A stretch of DNA of 38,254 bases from a virus: IMG/VR virus record IMGVR_UViG_3300034375_008123, positions 1 to 38,254 of that record; one strand, given 5' to 3'. Numbering within the stretch: the first letter of the stretch is position 1; every line of letters begins with the position of its first letter. Positions 15,839 through 25,610 of the stretch are shown piece by piece. Below the pieces are notes generated by a model. That model did no database searches, had not been told where the DNA came from, and saw nothing but the letters and a program-made list of their open reading frames with translations. Position numbers and translations under genes: made by a program.

Positions 15839-17711
15839 TCTTCCTCACACATGCTGCTACTTCCGGAATCAATCCTTCTATTTCCTTTTCTGCATTTTCA
15901 AACATCATCTTTTCACTTTCATAAAATTTTATTTCTTCATCCGTAGGATTGGATGCATAAAAATCAGTGTCTGCTTCCAGTTCACGTTCTGCCAATGTTT
16001 TTTGATACTGAGTATTATTGACATTTGTATTGGGCAATGGATCTGGATCTGCGTCTGGAACTACACGATGATCAATCACAGGATCATCTACCTGCATTGG
16101 AGAACGATAAGTTTTTAGGGTGTCTGCAAATTCACTAATCGCATTGCTATCATTGGCTTTGGTGTTGCGCCACTGCTGACCAAACTTGTTTTGAAAATTA
16201 TTTACCTGCAGTCGCTTATCACGCACACCATTGCTATTGTAGTAGTCTCGTAAAACTTTCTTGCTGGCAATTCCAGAAAATTTAAAATTCTTTTCACCAT
16301 CTTTTTTGATCAACTGAATGTGCGTAGGCTGATACGGATTTGTCCCGTAGTACTGTTCTTCAAATTCTAAGTACTTTGCCATCGATCCATCGCTATCCAG
16401 TAAATCTGAATTTTTAATAGAACTGATGGAAAGCGTACTGCCATCATTGTAGGTAAACACATCTTCACCAATCCCATCCAAATCATCTATTTTCTTATTG
16501 GATTCATTTCCTACTCGTTGGGCATAGGCCAATTGTTTTTGAAATAGGATTCGATCCTTCCCAAAATACTTCTGAAAACTTTCTTCTGTTAGAGGAATCA
16601 GTTTAATCTGTGCGCCTTTGACTCCATCTTCTGTTGCCAACAAAACTAGATTGGTTTCTGATCCATCAAAAATTTCAATCTCTCCATTTGGATCCGAAAT
16701 GTTATTAGCATCCTTTGTTCTTCTGCCACGTTCTGCTGTACCCACAGGTGGTTCTGTTGTAGATGCTTGATTTGGAATTACATCATTGACCATCTCATTA
16801 ATTTCTTTTGCTGTAGCAGAAACAGGCATGTTTCCGGAAACATCCACAGGTTGTTCATTGGCAATCTGTGCTGCCGCAGTTCTGGTAGCTACATAGCGAG
16901 ATGCAGGATCTACTTGTTGAATTGCAGTTCCTGCTCTTGTTTCCATTAGAGATGGTTGGTCTGCTGTATTTTTAAATGTGAACAATGGTTGAGTTTCATC
17001 AAATACATCCAGATCTGCTCTTCTAGCTATCTTGCCATCATACATTCCACCTAACACGGTTCCAATTCCACCACCCAACATAGAACCGATGCCTACGTCC
17101 ATCATGTAATCGCTTAGATCGTAATCTAGTTGATAGTTATTTCGATCCATAGCATACGGTACATTAATAATGCTGGTGGCAATTCCAGCATCTACTGCAC
17201 CTTTGATTGCCCGATTGCCATACTTGCCTAATCTAGCAAAGGTTAGTGCGGCATCTAAGCCTTTAAATCCTCTGACGATTGGCATAAAGTTCATGACAGA
17301 TGGCAAACTTCCAGTAAGCAATCCTAATCCAATTGCAGACCATTCACGTAATGAATCTGCATTGTTCATCATCAATGCTAGATCTCGTTCACGATCTAAA
17401 CGTTCCCGAATCAACTGAAGTTCTGCTTTGGTCATCCCGTCATAGAAATCAATTTCCTTATCAAAAAACGGAGATGCTTGAAAACTTTCTTTATTTAAAA
17501 TGTCTGTTTGCCCATAAGCTTCTTCATCAAAAAATACAGAATTCTTATCGTATTTCCCTTTTTCACGAAACGATTGATACAGTCCAATTTCTGTTGAGGA
17601 AAACCCAGACTTCATAAAATTAATATACAGATCTCCCCACGATGGATCTGGATTGGTCATAAATTCTGTACGTCTACCGGAATAATTAACCGGAAAGGTA
17701 TCGTAAATCAT
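15831..17711 (-). CDS. internal virion / ejection protein
   Basis: A 626-aa protein. The N-terminal third contains hydrophobic, Gly-rich stretches (LREWSAIGLGLLTGSLPSVM; MMDVGIGSMLGGGIGTVLGG) that look membrane-active. The middle and C-terminus are polar and helical, ending GLIPEVAACVRKNG. It starts by sharing a base with the preceding stop (TAATG) and overlaps the next gene by 8 nt. By position it is part of the T7 gp15-gp16 ejection machinery. No catalytic domain recognised. Confidence 0.6.
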   Translation of the reverse strand: MIYDTFPVNYSGRRTEFMTNPDPSWGDLYINFMKSGFSSTEIGLYQSFREKGKYDKNSVFFDEEAYGQTDILNKESFQASPFFDKEIDFYDGMTKAELQLIRERLDRERDLALMMNNADSLREWSAIGLGLLTGSLPSVMNFMPIVRGFKGLDAALTFARLGKYGNRAIKGAVDAGIATSIINVPYAMDRNNYQLDYDLSDYMMDVGIGSMLGGGIGTVLGGMYDGKIARRADLDVFDETQPLFTFKNTADQPSLMETRAGTAIQQVDPASRYVATRTAAAQIANEQPVDVSGNMPVSATAKEINEMVNDVIPNQASTTEPPVGTAERGRRTKDANNISDPNGEIEIFDGSETNLVLLATEDGVKGAQIKLIPLTEESFQKYFGKDRILFQKQLAYAQRVGNESNKKIDDLDGIGEDVFTYNDGSTLSISSIKNSDLLDSDGSMAKYLEFEEQYYGTNPYQPTHIQLIKKDGEKNFKFSGIASKKVLRDYYNSNGVRDKRLQVNNFQNKFGQQWRNTKANDSNAISEFADTLKTYRSPMQVDDPVIDHRVVPDADPDPLPNTNVNNTQYQKTLAERELEADTDFYASNPTDEEIKFYESEKMMFENAEKEIEGLIPEVAACVRKNG

Positions 17712-20700
17712 TAGTCCATCAACGGTAAATTCTGAATTCGATCAAGATTTGGTTGTCGATCTACAGCAGATTGTCTTTGCTTTGTTTTGTATTCAGATAA
17801 ATTCTTTCGGAACAATACGATTGTTTGTGCAAAGTTTTTAAATCCACGATCTGCTCTATCAAGTGAGTCAACTTGCATATCATAAGTATATGTATAGCCC
17901 AATGGCCCAACCATATTATCCAAGAACATGTTGTATTGATTGAGGCTATCCATATGTTGATGAAGTAAATCATACTGATCTTTTAAATACTCCATATCTG
18001 CTCCGGATGCATCCAGCATCTGCGTTTCAATTTGTGACTGAACTTGCTTGAGAATATCCGTCATTGCTTCGTAGTTACCCCTAAGTTCTTTAAAACGTTT
18101 TTGGGTATTTACTTTTGGCTTTTGTATAACTGCATTTCCTGCAGTTAGATTTTGTTTAGGTTCTTTTGGAGCAGGTAAAGTAGCAATTTTTGGTTCTGCA
18201 ACTACTCCCCGTGAAATGTTATCGATTACTTGTGAAGTAGCTTTTGCTTCTGCTTTAGCTTCTATTGGCTGAATTACTGCTTCTTCTTTATAAATAGGAT
18301 TAGATGGATAGTCTGTAGGATTGTCTTGAGCAGATGATTCCACATAACCACTCATTACCTGCTTATCAAGATCTTCAATTGGTGAAATGCCTACACGTTC
18401 TGCAACCGATTTTTCAATCAACTGATCTACCTGTTTGCTTTCTGGACGCACAAAATTCCCCATTGGCATGTCACGTGGCAACACGATGGGTTGATCAGTT
18501 TCTGCAGGTTGTTCTTCAATAACTTGTGGAAGAGTGTTGTTTGATGGATTTTGTTTTCTTGGATATACAGATTTATTGCGATTGATGTGTTCTACATAAG
18601 ATTTTAGTTCTCTGACTAATGGATAGACTACACTGTCCATCATGGAACGATCTGCAATGATTTCTTGATCGGTCAGGTTGCGTATTCGGTCATATCCAAT
18701 AATCACAGGTGGAGCATTGTCCGCATCTTCTGCAGTCATGTATGGGCCAATCCTGCGAACCACATTGTAGATTCCGGTTTTTTCATCCAGCACATACATC
18801 ATGATCCCATCATTGTTCGGTGCTGGTGCTAGTCTCCAATTGCCTTCTTGCAACAATTCAATGTACTTTTGATTAACTGGATCGTCTGCTAGTTCGGTTT
18901 TGGTATATTCCAGCCAATTGTCTACAAAATTGTTGACTGCATCATTTACAAATTCTTCTGTGTGTTTGTCTTCTAAATGTTTTTTATTGATGGCTAGTGT
19001 GTGCTGATGATCTGAAAAGTAAGCAGATCGAGAAGCGTTGATAAATACATAGTTGTCATCAAACAAGTCTTCCATTGTTTGATTGAGGATTGGCTCAAGT
19101 TCGTTTCGGCTTCCACCTTCTGGAATCGTTACTCCAAAAATACGTGCTTTCTCTAGAAAATAATCAACGGTAGTGTCCAGCACTTCTTTTTGTTTTGCTG
19201 CACGATCTCTTTCGTTGACTCCTAATGAAGAATAAAAACTAATAAAAGATTGGTCATTTAAAATTAAAGATTCAATTTCATTGAGCGAAACAGAATCTCC
19301 ATCTTGTGTAATAAAAATACTATTGAGACTGTTGCGATTTGTTTTGGAATTGCTTTGTGCACTAAACAGAATTTCTTTTACCGGATCTTGACTGACTTCT
19401 GTAATCAGATAATCCCCGTGAGTAAATCCAATTCCTAGTTGCTTTTCTTCATTCTTCAACATCTTAAAAACAAAAGGCGCATAGACTCCACTGTCTCTTG
19501 CGATCTGCTCATAAAATGCTGCCAGTTCTTTTCCGGATTGAATTTGACTCATTCTGGAAATTAATTTCTGATGTGTCGCTTTTGACCATAGCTGATAATT
19601 TCCACTGTCGAGTAAATAATTTAAACGTTCCGGATTGAATTGTTTGGGCTTTGTCGATTCATTAATAAACTGAAAATGAATGCCACCCCATTCCATTTGC
19701 TCACGTAGTCCTGCTGCAATTTCGTTTTGTGAAAATGCTCCTCCATACAACTCTTCTTGCTGATATTCCGGTCTGCTTTGTTCATAGACAAATCGTGGAT
19801 CTTCTTTCCGTACTTTATAAACATCTGCCACTGCATTCTTAAATACATTCCACTGACGCATTTCCTCCATATAAAATTCATTAGGAGTTCCAATGTCATC
19901 AGCATACGGATCTGGCTTTAGTTCTTCTATCTTTTGATCAAGATCTTTTTTGCTGTACGTTCCAATGTTCTTCAGTTCTTGTCGCACTAAAACTGCTTTG
20001 TCGAATGCAGCAATTTTTCCATTGATTTCTGTAGCAAGATTTGGATAAGCTTTTCCTAAAACCTCCATTGATTCTACTAGTTCATTTTCCAAAACTGCAT
20101 GATCATCCGTAATTGTAGCTTGCTGAATGATCTGGTCTGCTCTGCTAAATGCCGAATTGATTTCTGCATTGATCAAAGCATTTACTTTTTTTGATGCGCT
20201 TACCCGATATTGAGAAACTGTTGTGTTGTCAAAGGTTTCAAATTCAAATCCTTCTTCTGTCCGTTTTTTGCCATTGCCTTCATACGTAAGCACACGCAAC
20301 AATTCCTGTGGATTCTGATCCAACATCTGATTGGCTAATGCCAAATCTAAATCACGATGAAAATCAAAAAATAATTTTTCTGCTTGTGCTGGTGTTTTTC
20401 GGTTGGCTTGTACTTCTTGATTAACCGTGTGTGTCCACTTTGCTAGCTTTTCTTTATTGGTTAGTGTGGCATCTGCCTTTAGATTTCTACCTGCTCTAAT
20501 CAATTGACCAGCTTGGTCTTCATTGTAAATGCTTTGCCATTTGGTGACTAAAGCTTCTTGTGTTGCGAACATATGCCGCATAATGTCTGAACGAACATTA
20601 TTGACAATGGCTTGATTTTCTACACCTTTGAATAATTCGGTTTCTAGATTTTCTAATTGGGTTGCTGTGTGATCTGCCCAAGCTTCTTTGGATGGGAATT

Positions 20701-21283
20701 GATTCAATACGTCTGGTGTGATTTCTTGGGCTAGCAACTCCTGTGTTTGCGTAAAATACCGATCTTTTAATTCATTGGTTTGTCGATATTGTTGCTGTTG
20801 AATGCCTACTGCTTTTGCACGAAACCTTTGATCAATCGCTACTTTTTCAAATAACTCTTGTATCTCTCTAGAATTTCCATACTTGTTGGTAATGGCCCCA
20901 TACAAACCACCAATGTTCTTAGCTGGTTTTCCTGCCACATCTCCATACAAGCTTAGATTCACCATAGCTTGTGCAGACTCAATATCTTGAGGTGGCTTTT
21001 CATTCAGATCGCTGATCAATTGCTGACCGGACTGATCAAACATATTCTGAATGTCCATCAACTGTAGACGTTTGGCTTCCCGATTTTCATTATTGATCTG
21101 AACAGCCATCACTTCACCCAATGATCCCAATGCATCTCCAAAGGATCTGAGTGCTTGATATCGTGCTTGTACTCCTGCTGAATTCATTACATTCAGAGGT
21201 GCTGCCGCTTTCGGTACTTGTGGCGCACCTAACCGATTGGTCTGTACAATCTGTGATGCTCGTTCAAACGGTAATTTAGCCAT
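17711..21283 (-). CDS. large internal virion protein (gp15-like position)
   Basis: A 1190-aa protein, the largest in the genome. It is mostly helical, with long Gln/Glu/Lys-rich segments (MAVQINNENREAKRLQLMDI; IQQQQYRQTNELKDRY), a Pro- and Gln-rich linker (about 890-1075) and a C-terminal coiled coil (about 1085-1170). It follows the gp14-like gene with a one-base stop/start overlap. In T7-type phages proteins at this place are stored in the capsid core and ejected to build a DNA conduit through the envelope. No peptidoglycan hydrolase motif is visible. Confidence 0.65.
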   Translation of the reverse strand: MAKLPFERASQIVQTNRLGAPQVPKAAAPLNVMNSAGVQARYQALRSFGDALGSLGEVMAVQINNENREAKRLQLMDIQNMFDQSGQQLISDLNEKPPQDIESAQAMVNLSLYGDVAGKPAKNIGGLYGAITNKYGNSREIQELFEKVAIDQRFRAKAVGIQQQQYRQTNELKDRYFTQTQELLAQEITPDVLNQFPSKEAWADHTATQLENLETELFKGVENQAIVNNVRSDIMRHMFATQEALVTKWQSIYNEDQAGQLIRAGRNLKADATLTNKEKLAKWTHTVNQEVQANRKTPAQAEKLFFDFHRDLDLALANQMLDQNPQELLRVLTYEGNGKKRTEEGFEFETFDNTTVSQYRVSASKKVNALINAEINSAFSRADQIIQQATITDDHAVLENELVESMEVLGKAYPNLATEINGKIAAFDKAVLVRQELKNIGTYSKKDLDQKIEELKPDPYADDIGTPNEFYMEEMRQWNVFKNAVADVYKVRKEDPRFVYEQSRPEYQQEELYGGAFSQNEIAAGLREQMEWGGIHFQFINESTKPKQFNPERLNYLLDSGNYQLWSKATHQKLISRMSQIQSGKELAAFYEQIARDSGVYAPFVFKMLKNEEKQLGIGFTHGDYLITEVSQDPVKEILFSAQSNSKTNRNSLNSIFITQDGDSVSLNEIESLILNDQSFISFYSSLGVNERDRAAKQKEVLDTTVDYFLEKARIFGVTIPEGGSRNELEPILNQTMEDLFDDNYVFINASRSAYFSDHQHTLAINKKHLEDKHTEEFVNDAVNNFVDNWLEYTKTELADDPVNQKYIELLQEGNWRLAPAPNNDGIMMYVLDEKTGIYNVVRRIGPYMTAEDADNAPPVIIGYDRIRNLTDQEIIADRSMMDSVVYPLVRELKSYVEHINRNKSVYPRKQNPSNNTLPQVIEEQPAETDQPIVLPRDMPMGNFVRPESKQVDQLIEKSVAERVGISPIEDLDKQVMSGYVESSAQDNPTDYPSNPIYKEEAVIQPIEAKAEAKATSQVIDNISRGVVAEPKIATLPAPKEPKQNLTAGNAVIQKPKVNTQKRFKELRGNYEAMTDILKQVQSQIETQMLDASGADMEYLKDQYDLLHQHMDSLNQYNMFLDNMVGPLGYTYTYDMQVDSLDRADRGFKNFAQTIVLFRKNLSEYKTKQRQSAVDRQPNLDRIQNLPLMD

Positions 21284-21984
21284 CAGCTTGCCATTAAAGC
21301 GTTATAGTCAAACATCCTGCTGTTGTACCAGCTCATGAATTCGTTATTGGAAGTATTGCTTGCAACAGCAGGTTCAAAAGGTTGTGATTGTGGTGCTGGC
21401 ATTGCACTTAGCACACTGGATGCTCCACCTAATAAAGAAGACAATGTAGCAAGTGCTTTGGTTGCTCTGACTTCTGCTGCTTGCGTTTCATAAAACTTTG
21501 CCTCTCTTACTGCACGATCATACTGGATCTCTGCTTGCCGTATGGTCATGTTTGCTTTTTGTTCTCCATCCAAACGGGTACGTGCTGCTTCATATTTTGT
21601 ATTGTATTTAATCATCCGTTGGTTAAACGCATTTGCTTGTGCTTGTGCAATCTGCAGATTAGCTGGTGTTCCCACATTGACAGATGCTCCGGATGATCCA
21701 GACTTGGCACGTATTCCACCAATCCTTTGCATTCCTGCAATTTCTTCATACATCAAATTCTGATCACCAGCATATTCAGCGGCACGAGCATTTTCTTCTG
21801 CTGTTCTGCCGTACAGAACTGCTTGCTCATAGGCTAGTGCTTTGGATTCCTCTGCACTCTTCATTACCAATCCTGCTTGCATTTTTAGCAGTTTGGCTTG
21901 TGAAGCAATCTGTTGTGCAGTTGCTGCTGAATTGACTAAGGCTCTGCCACCTAACAATAATGCCAGTGCTGCACTAACTGCCAT
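21283..21984 (-). CDS. internal virion protein, gp14-like
   Basis: A 233-aa Ala/Gln-rich helical protein. A hydrophobic N-terminus (AVSAALALLLGGRALVNSAA) is followed by a long amphipathic helix and a small Gly/Ser linker (AKSGSSGASVNVG, about 93-105). Size, composition and position directly upstream of the largest ejection protein match T7 gp14, which forms the outer-membrane part of the ejection channel. Stop and start with the 1190-aa gene share one base. Confidence 0.7.
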   Translation of the reverse strand: MAVSAALALLLGGRALVNSAATAQQIASQAKLLKMQAGLVMKSAEESKALAYEQAVLYGRTAEENARAAEYAGDQNLMYEEIAGMQRIGGIRAKSGSSGASVNVGTPANLQIAQAQANAFNQRMIKYNTKYEAARTRLDGEQKANMTIRQAEIQYDRAVREAKFYETQAAEVRATKALATLSSLLGGASSVLSAMPAPQSQPFEPAVASNTSNNEFMSWYNSRMFDYNALMAS

Positions 21985-22111
21985 TTTCTCTCATTTCGTT
22001 GTATTGCTGATTTAATTCTTCTCTTAGATCATCAAACGTATTGTTATCATCTAGCTCATCTAACAAATCTTCTATTGGATCTGTTTTAAAATCTTCTGGT
22101 ACTAATAACAT
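21974..22111 (-). CDS. acidic 45-aa protein
   Basis: A small ORF in the 136-nt gap between tail tubular protein B and the gp14-like gene. It reads MLLVPEDFKTDPIEDLLDEL and continues acidic and helical to RENGS. It begins nine bases after the upstream stop and overlaps the gp14-like start by 11 nt, as other coupled pairs do here. An acidic peptide before the internal virion proteins might be a chaperone or minor virion part; this is a guess. Confidence 0.5.
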   Translation of the reverse strand: MLLVPEDFKTDPIEDLLDELDDNNTFDDLREELNQQYNEMRENGS

Positions 22112-22120
22112 AGTATTGCT

Positions 22121-24574
22121 TTACTCGTTGGTTTCGTAATCAATTCCGATTAACAAAACAGTAATCGGATACGGTGCATCTTGCTGGATTACAATCTGCG
22201 CTTCCGTACTAAACTCATCTGCAATTTGAAATGTTTTTTCACCTGTGAAGAATTCCAAAGCTTGTCCCATTTCATCAGATGCCAATCGGAAAATAGCTTC
22301 ATCTAAATTTGTTTCAGATGATCCATACCGAAAGCCCATACTTTCAAAAAGCTTTAGGGTTGCACTGTGAATTCGTTTGCGATTGCCAATAGAGTGGGTG
22401 GTGTCTGTTACGGATACAACAGGAAGTGTTTTGATTTTACTAATGAAGGGTAAGCCTACTCTAAATTTGTGTGCAGCTAGCTGAAGTGTGATCTCTCCAC
22501 TACTTACTGTCCGGTTTGGCTGAACAGCAGCATCTCCCAAAATAGCTACCGTTTCTCCTTCCAAATGCGATAGGCCCGTGATGCTTGTAGAAGCAGAAGT
22601 TCTGCTGGCTGGTTCTTCTAATCCACAATCTACAAAGTGTGCGTTCTCTGCCGGAATATAAAAACTGTCATAGAATCGTTCTAGAAATTCTACATAGCGT
22701 ACTGTTGATCCATTGATGTCTCGCTTGACAACCATATAGATCTGATCGTAGGTTCCACGTGGAATCACAGAAATTGATTCTACTTTGGCATGATTGCCAT
22801 AGGTTGAATCTGCGTGCGTTCCTGCAATCGTGTGCAATGACCAGCTATGCATCTGCAACAAATCCACATAAGTCATTGCTGCAATTTTCCCGTCTGCTCG
22901 TACACACCAAACTACAGAATAGGGCTGGTCTTGATAGGCCATTTCAATGATACCCGATTGGGTGGCATCTTCTGCTCTTAGCGATAGATCTGCAGCAGCA
23001 TACTGATCTTGAACTTTATCAAATGCCAACTCTCTGATTTTTCTGCCGTTTTGCTGTACATACAATAAGTTGTTACCAATCTTAACTGGCAAAGAAGTAC
23101 TGTCTGTAGCCCAAGCTGATGCCTTAATAATACTAAAATTGAATGGAGTGACTGTTACATCATCATCAGATCCATAGACTTGGAAAATACCTCCGGAAGT
23201 TCCTACCGTCAGTCTTCTGTCTTCGGACATCCACTCAATCTGATCTACGGTATCGGATGAAATTGTCAGTGATAACGCATTATCTTCAAAGATCTGCTCA
23301 CCAATAATACTACGTCCAGCAGAGTCAATGCTTCCGGTAGATTGTCCTAATGGTTCTGAAGTAGAAAAATTAAAAAAGTCTGCAGTCTTGGAAAGGAAAA
23401 TAGTCTGAGGTTCAGCAAGCGTTCCTGCCAAAACCAAACGTTGCTGGTAAATCTGGATAGTTCTGGGATATCCGGTGTATTGGCTAAATGCTCCTAACGC
23501 CCATTCTTCTGTTGAATCTGTACTTGCCAGATCTTCTTCTACCGTAGCAGTTACAACAGTGGAGGAAGTGACAGCAGTGATCTTGACGTATCCCCATTTG
23601 ATCTGCGGAGAAATTTCAGAGTTGATCCGAATGTAGCGATCTACATCAGACACTCCACCTGCATTGATAAATCCTAAATCTTCATTGATTCCCGTAGTCG
23701 CACTTGCTGTTACCGTAACTGTAGATCCTTTTGGGATATACGGCTTTTCCAACAATACGTCTTGTGTGGGATCATCTGTAAAAGAAACAGTGTTGCCACC
23801 TGTTTCTAATTTAAATGTATTTTGAGTAGCCGTAGAAATTATGAAGTTTGCACTACTACCACCACTTAAAGACAATGATCCCCAAGATCCGGATTGTGTG
23901 ATGGTTACTCGAATTGTTTGTCCATTTACAAACGGATGGTTATTTAAAGTAATGGTGTTGGTTGTTTGATCACACGCAGAAGGACTGACTTTGCCAATCT
24001 CTTCATACGACAAAGTAGATCCACCGGAAAGCGCAAGTGTCAGTGTCGTATCGGTTGTGTTGGTAGATTGAAATGGCCCATTGGTCAGTGGCAGGTATTC
24101 CAACAACCAATCATCAACAGCATTGCGAGATAAACGTAGGGGAGGATAAGAAGGATGAGCCAAAAACAAAACATCAGCCGATTGGGTATAGCTGATATCA
24201 TCTAGATCATCGACTGTAAACGGAATGGGTTCTGTGGTGCTGGCATCTATATAAATTGTCAACAATTCATACGGTGATCCACCAACCTTTACTTGTCCAT
24301 CATTAGAATAAAATCGAATATATCCTGCACCAAATTCCAAAATGGCACTAGTTCCCTGTCCTCTACTAAATGGAATTAAGCGAACATAGCCATTATTTTT
24401 AGTACTGGTTACAAAATAAGTACCTGCTCTTCTCGTAACCGATCCCTGTGGCAAACAGATCATGTTTTCGATTTTTGCCAGAGAAGACCGATAAGACTCT
24501 AGTTCCACCATTCCCTGCAGTCTTGGCGAAATTTGACCATCTGCAAAGGAAGATTGTAATGTCTGGAGTCTCAT
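22121..24574 (-). CDS. tail tubular protein B (gp12-like nozzle)
   Basis: An 817-aa protein of normal gp12 length. The N-terminus (QSSFADGQISPRLQGMVELE, then IENMICLPQGSVTRRAGTYF) is the recognisable start of T7 gp12-type nozzle proteins, including the GxxxRRxGTxFV turn. Beta-rich throughout. It forms the lower tail tube to which the fibres attach. It lies two bases downstream of tail tubular protein A. Confidence 0.88.
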   Translation of the reverse strand: MRLQTLQSSFADGQISPRLQGMVELESYRSSLAKIENMICLPQGSVTRRAGTYFVTSTKNNGYVRLIPFSRGQGTSAILEFGAGYIRFYSNDGQVKVGGSPYELLTIYIDASTTEPIPFTVDDLDDISYTQSADVLFLAHPSYPPLRLSRNAVDDWLLEYLPLTNGPFQSTNTTDTTLTLALSGGSTLSYEEIGKVSPSACDQTTNTITLNNHPFVNGQTIRVTITQSGSWGSLSLSGGSSANFIISTATQNTFKLETGGNTVSFTDDPTQDVLLEKPYIPKGSTVTVTASATTGINEDLGFINAGGVSDVDRYIRINSEISPQIKWGYVKITAVTSSTVVTATVEEDLASTDSTEEWALGAFSQYTGYPRTIQIYQQRLVLAGTLAEPQTIFLSKTADFFNFSTSEPLGQSTGSIDSAGRSIIGEQIFEDNALSLTISSDTVDQIEWMSEDRRLTVGTSGGIFQVYGSDDDVTVTPFNFSIIKASAWATDSTSLPVKIGNNLLYVQQNGRKIRELAFDKVQDQYAAADLSLRAEDATQSGIIEMAYQDQPYSVVWCVRADGKIAAMTYVDLLQMHSWSLHTIAGTHADSTYGNHAKVESISVIPRGTYDQIYMVVKRDINGSTVRYVEFLERFYDSFYIPAENAHFVDCGLEEPASRTSASTSITGLSHLEGETVAILGDAAVQPNRTVSSGEITLQLAAHKFRVGLPFISKIKTLPVVSVTDTTHSIGNRKRIHSATLKLFESMGFRYGSSETNLDEAIFRLASDEMGQALEFFTGEKTFQIADEFSTEAQIVIQQDAPYPITVLLIGIDYETNE

Positions 24575-24576
24575 GT

Positions 24577-25176
24577 TTATTCATCCGAAAATTTTGCTCT
24601 ACGGAACGTAGATCCTACCAATCGTGAATTTAAATAATCTTCTGCCACAATAATCTGCGGCATGGAACGTTCCTGAGAATCTACACCTCTCGCTTCACTA
24701 ATCACTTGTAGATACTTAGCCAACATACGGTCACGCAAGTCTGCCCGTCCGGTTAGTGCTTCTGCCAATTCAGAAGCCAACTTGAGCGCAATCGCTTGAA
24801 TGGTCAAAGAATCAAACTGGTTTGGATCTTCTACACGATAGATATATTTCAGCTTAATCTGTGTAGCATCCGTAACAATAAACCTTCCTTCAATCTCATA
24901 ATCTTCAAAGTAATTTTCTATGTCCAAGACACGTAAGCAATCTGCAGGTAGTGCATATTTCTTAGTGTATCCCCAAGCTGGTGCATCTGCACTGAGTGCC
25001 AACTCAACACGTTGAACCGCACACTTAAAAGGATAAGAACGCAAGACTGCATCCCTTACGTCATCATAACGCAGGTTACACAGTCTTGCTCTTTCGTTGT
25101 TGTCCGTCAGAGCAGTAATTCTTTGTTCCCCAATATTGGACAGAGCAATATTGCAAATCTGAACAACGCTAGACAT
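24577..25176 (-). CDS. tail tubular protein A (gp11-like adaptor)
   Basis: A 199-aa protein. ICNIALSNIGEQRITALTDN, followed by ARLCNLRYDDVRDAVLRSYP, is the conserved N-terminal pattern of T7 gp11 adaptors; PADCLRVLDIE is also typical. Twelve copies would join portal to nozzle. It shares one base with the preceding stop and is followed directly by the gp12-like gene, the standard order. Confidence 0.88.
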   Translation of the reverse strand: MSSVVQICNIALSNIGEQRITALTDNNERARLCNLRYDDVRDAVLRSYPFKCAVQRVELALSADAPAWGYTKKYALPADCLRVLDIENYFEDYEIEGRFIVTDATQIKLKYIYRVEDPNQFDSLTIQAIALKLASELAEALTGRADLRDRMLAKYLQVISEARGVDSQERSMPQIIVAEDYLNSRLVGSTFRRAKFSDE

Positions 25177-25601
25177 TAGTCACCTAAGCTATATTCAACC
25201 ATTACTTTAATAGTGCCTGTTGCAGAAGCACCACCCGTAGTGATCACCAAATCGGTTTCTGCAGTCAGTGTGTACCCAACACCAGCAATGGCGTTAGAAT
25301 CCACTACTTGATTTGCAGTATTCCAAGTGGTTGAACCTTTGGCAATAAAGCGATCTGCGTCAGCAGAATCACCTACATCTAGAGTAACGCCAGCACCCAA
25401 TGCATCACACATCAGCTTAACGTTATAGATAGTTGCGCCTTTAGGTAGTCGAGCAAAGGTAATGTCAGAACCAGAAGCTAATGCTGCAGCTTCATACGTG
25501 TCATACCAAACACGTTTTCTGCCGTGCGCTTCTGAGGCTTTGACCATTACTTTAGGGACAGAAGTAATATCTGTCATCTTTTGAGTATTAACACTAGCCA
25601 T
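25176..25601 (-). CDS. head-associated structural protein
   Basis: A 141-aa protein with a short charged N-terminus and a beta-rich body (DITFARLPKGATIYNVKLMC; LGAGVTLDVGDSADADRFIA; TDLVITTGGASATGTIKVMV). Placed directly after the major capsid gene, it is probably a capsid decoration or head-completion protein; the LPKGATI...DVGDSADADRF pattern recurs in such phage proteins. No experiment-based function comes to mind. Confidence 0.6.
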   Translation of the reverse strand: MASVNTQKMTDITSVPKVMVKASEAHGRKRVWYDTYEAAALASGSDITFARLPKGATIYNVKLMCDALGAGVTLDVGDSADADRFIAKGSTTWNTANQVVDSNAIAGVGYTLTAETDLVITTGGASATGTIKVMVEYSLGD

Positions 25602-25610
25602 TGTACCTCA

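Noticed and set aside
17761-17973. small ORFs inside the 1190-aa gene, also 19621-19905
   Set aside because: Alternative-frame shadows without ribosome sites.
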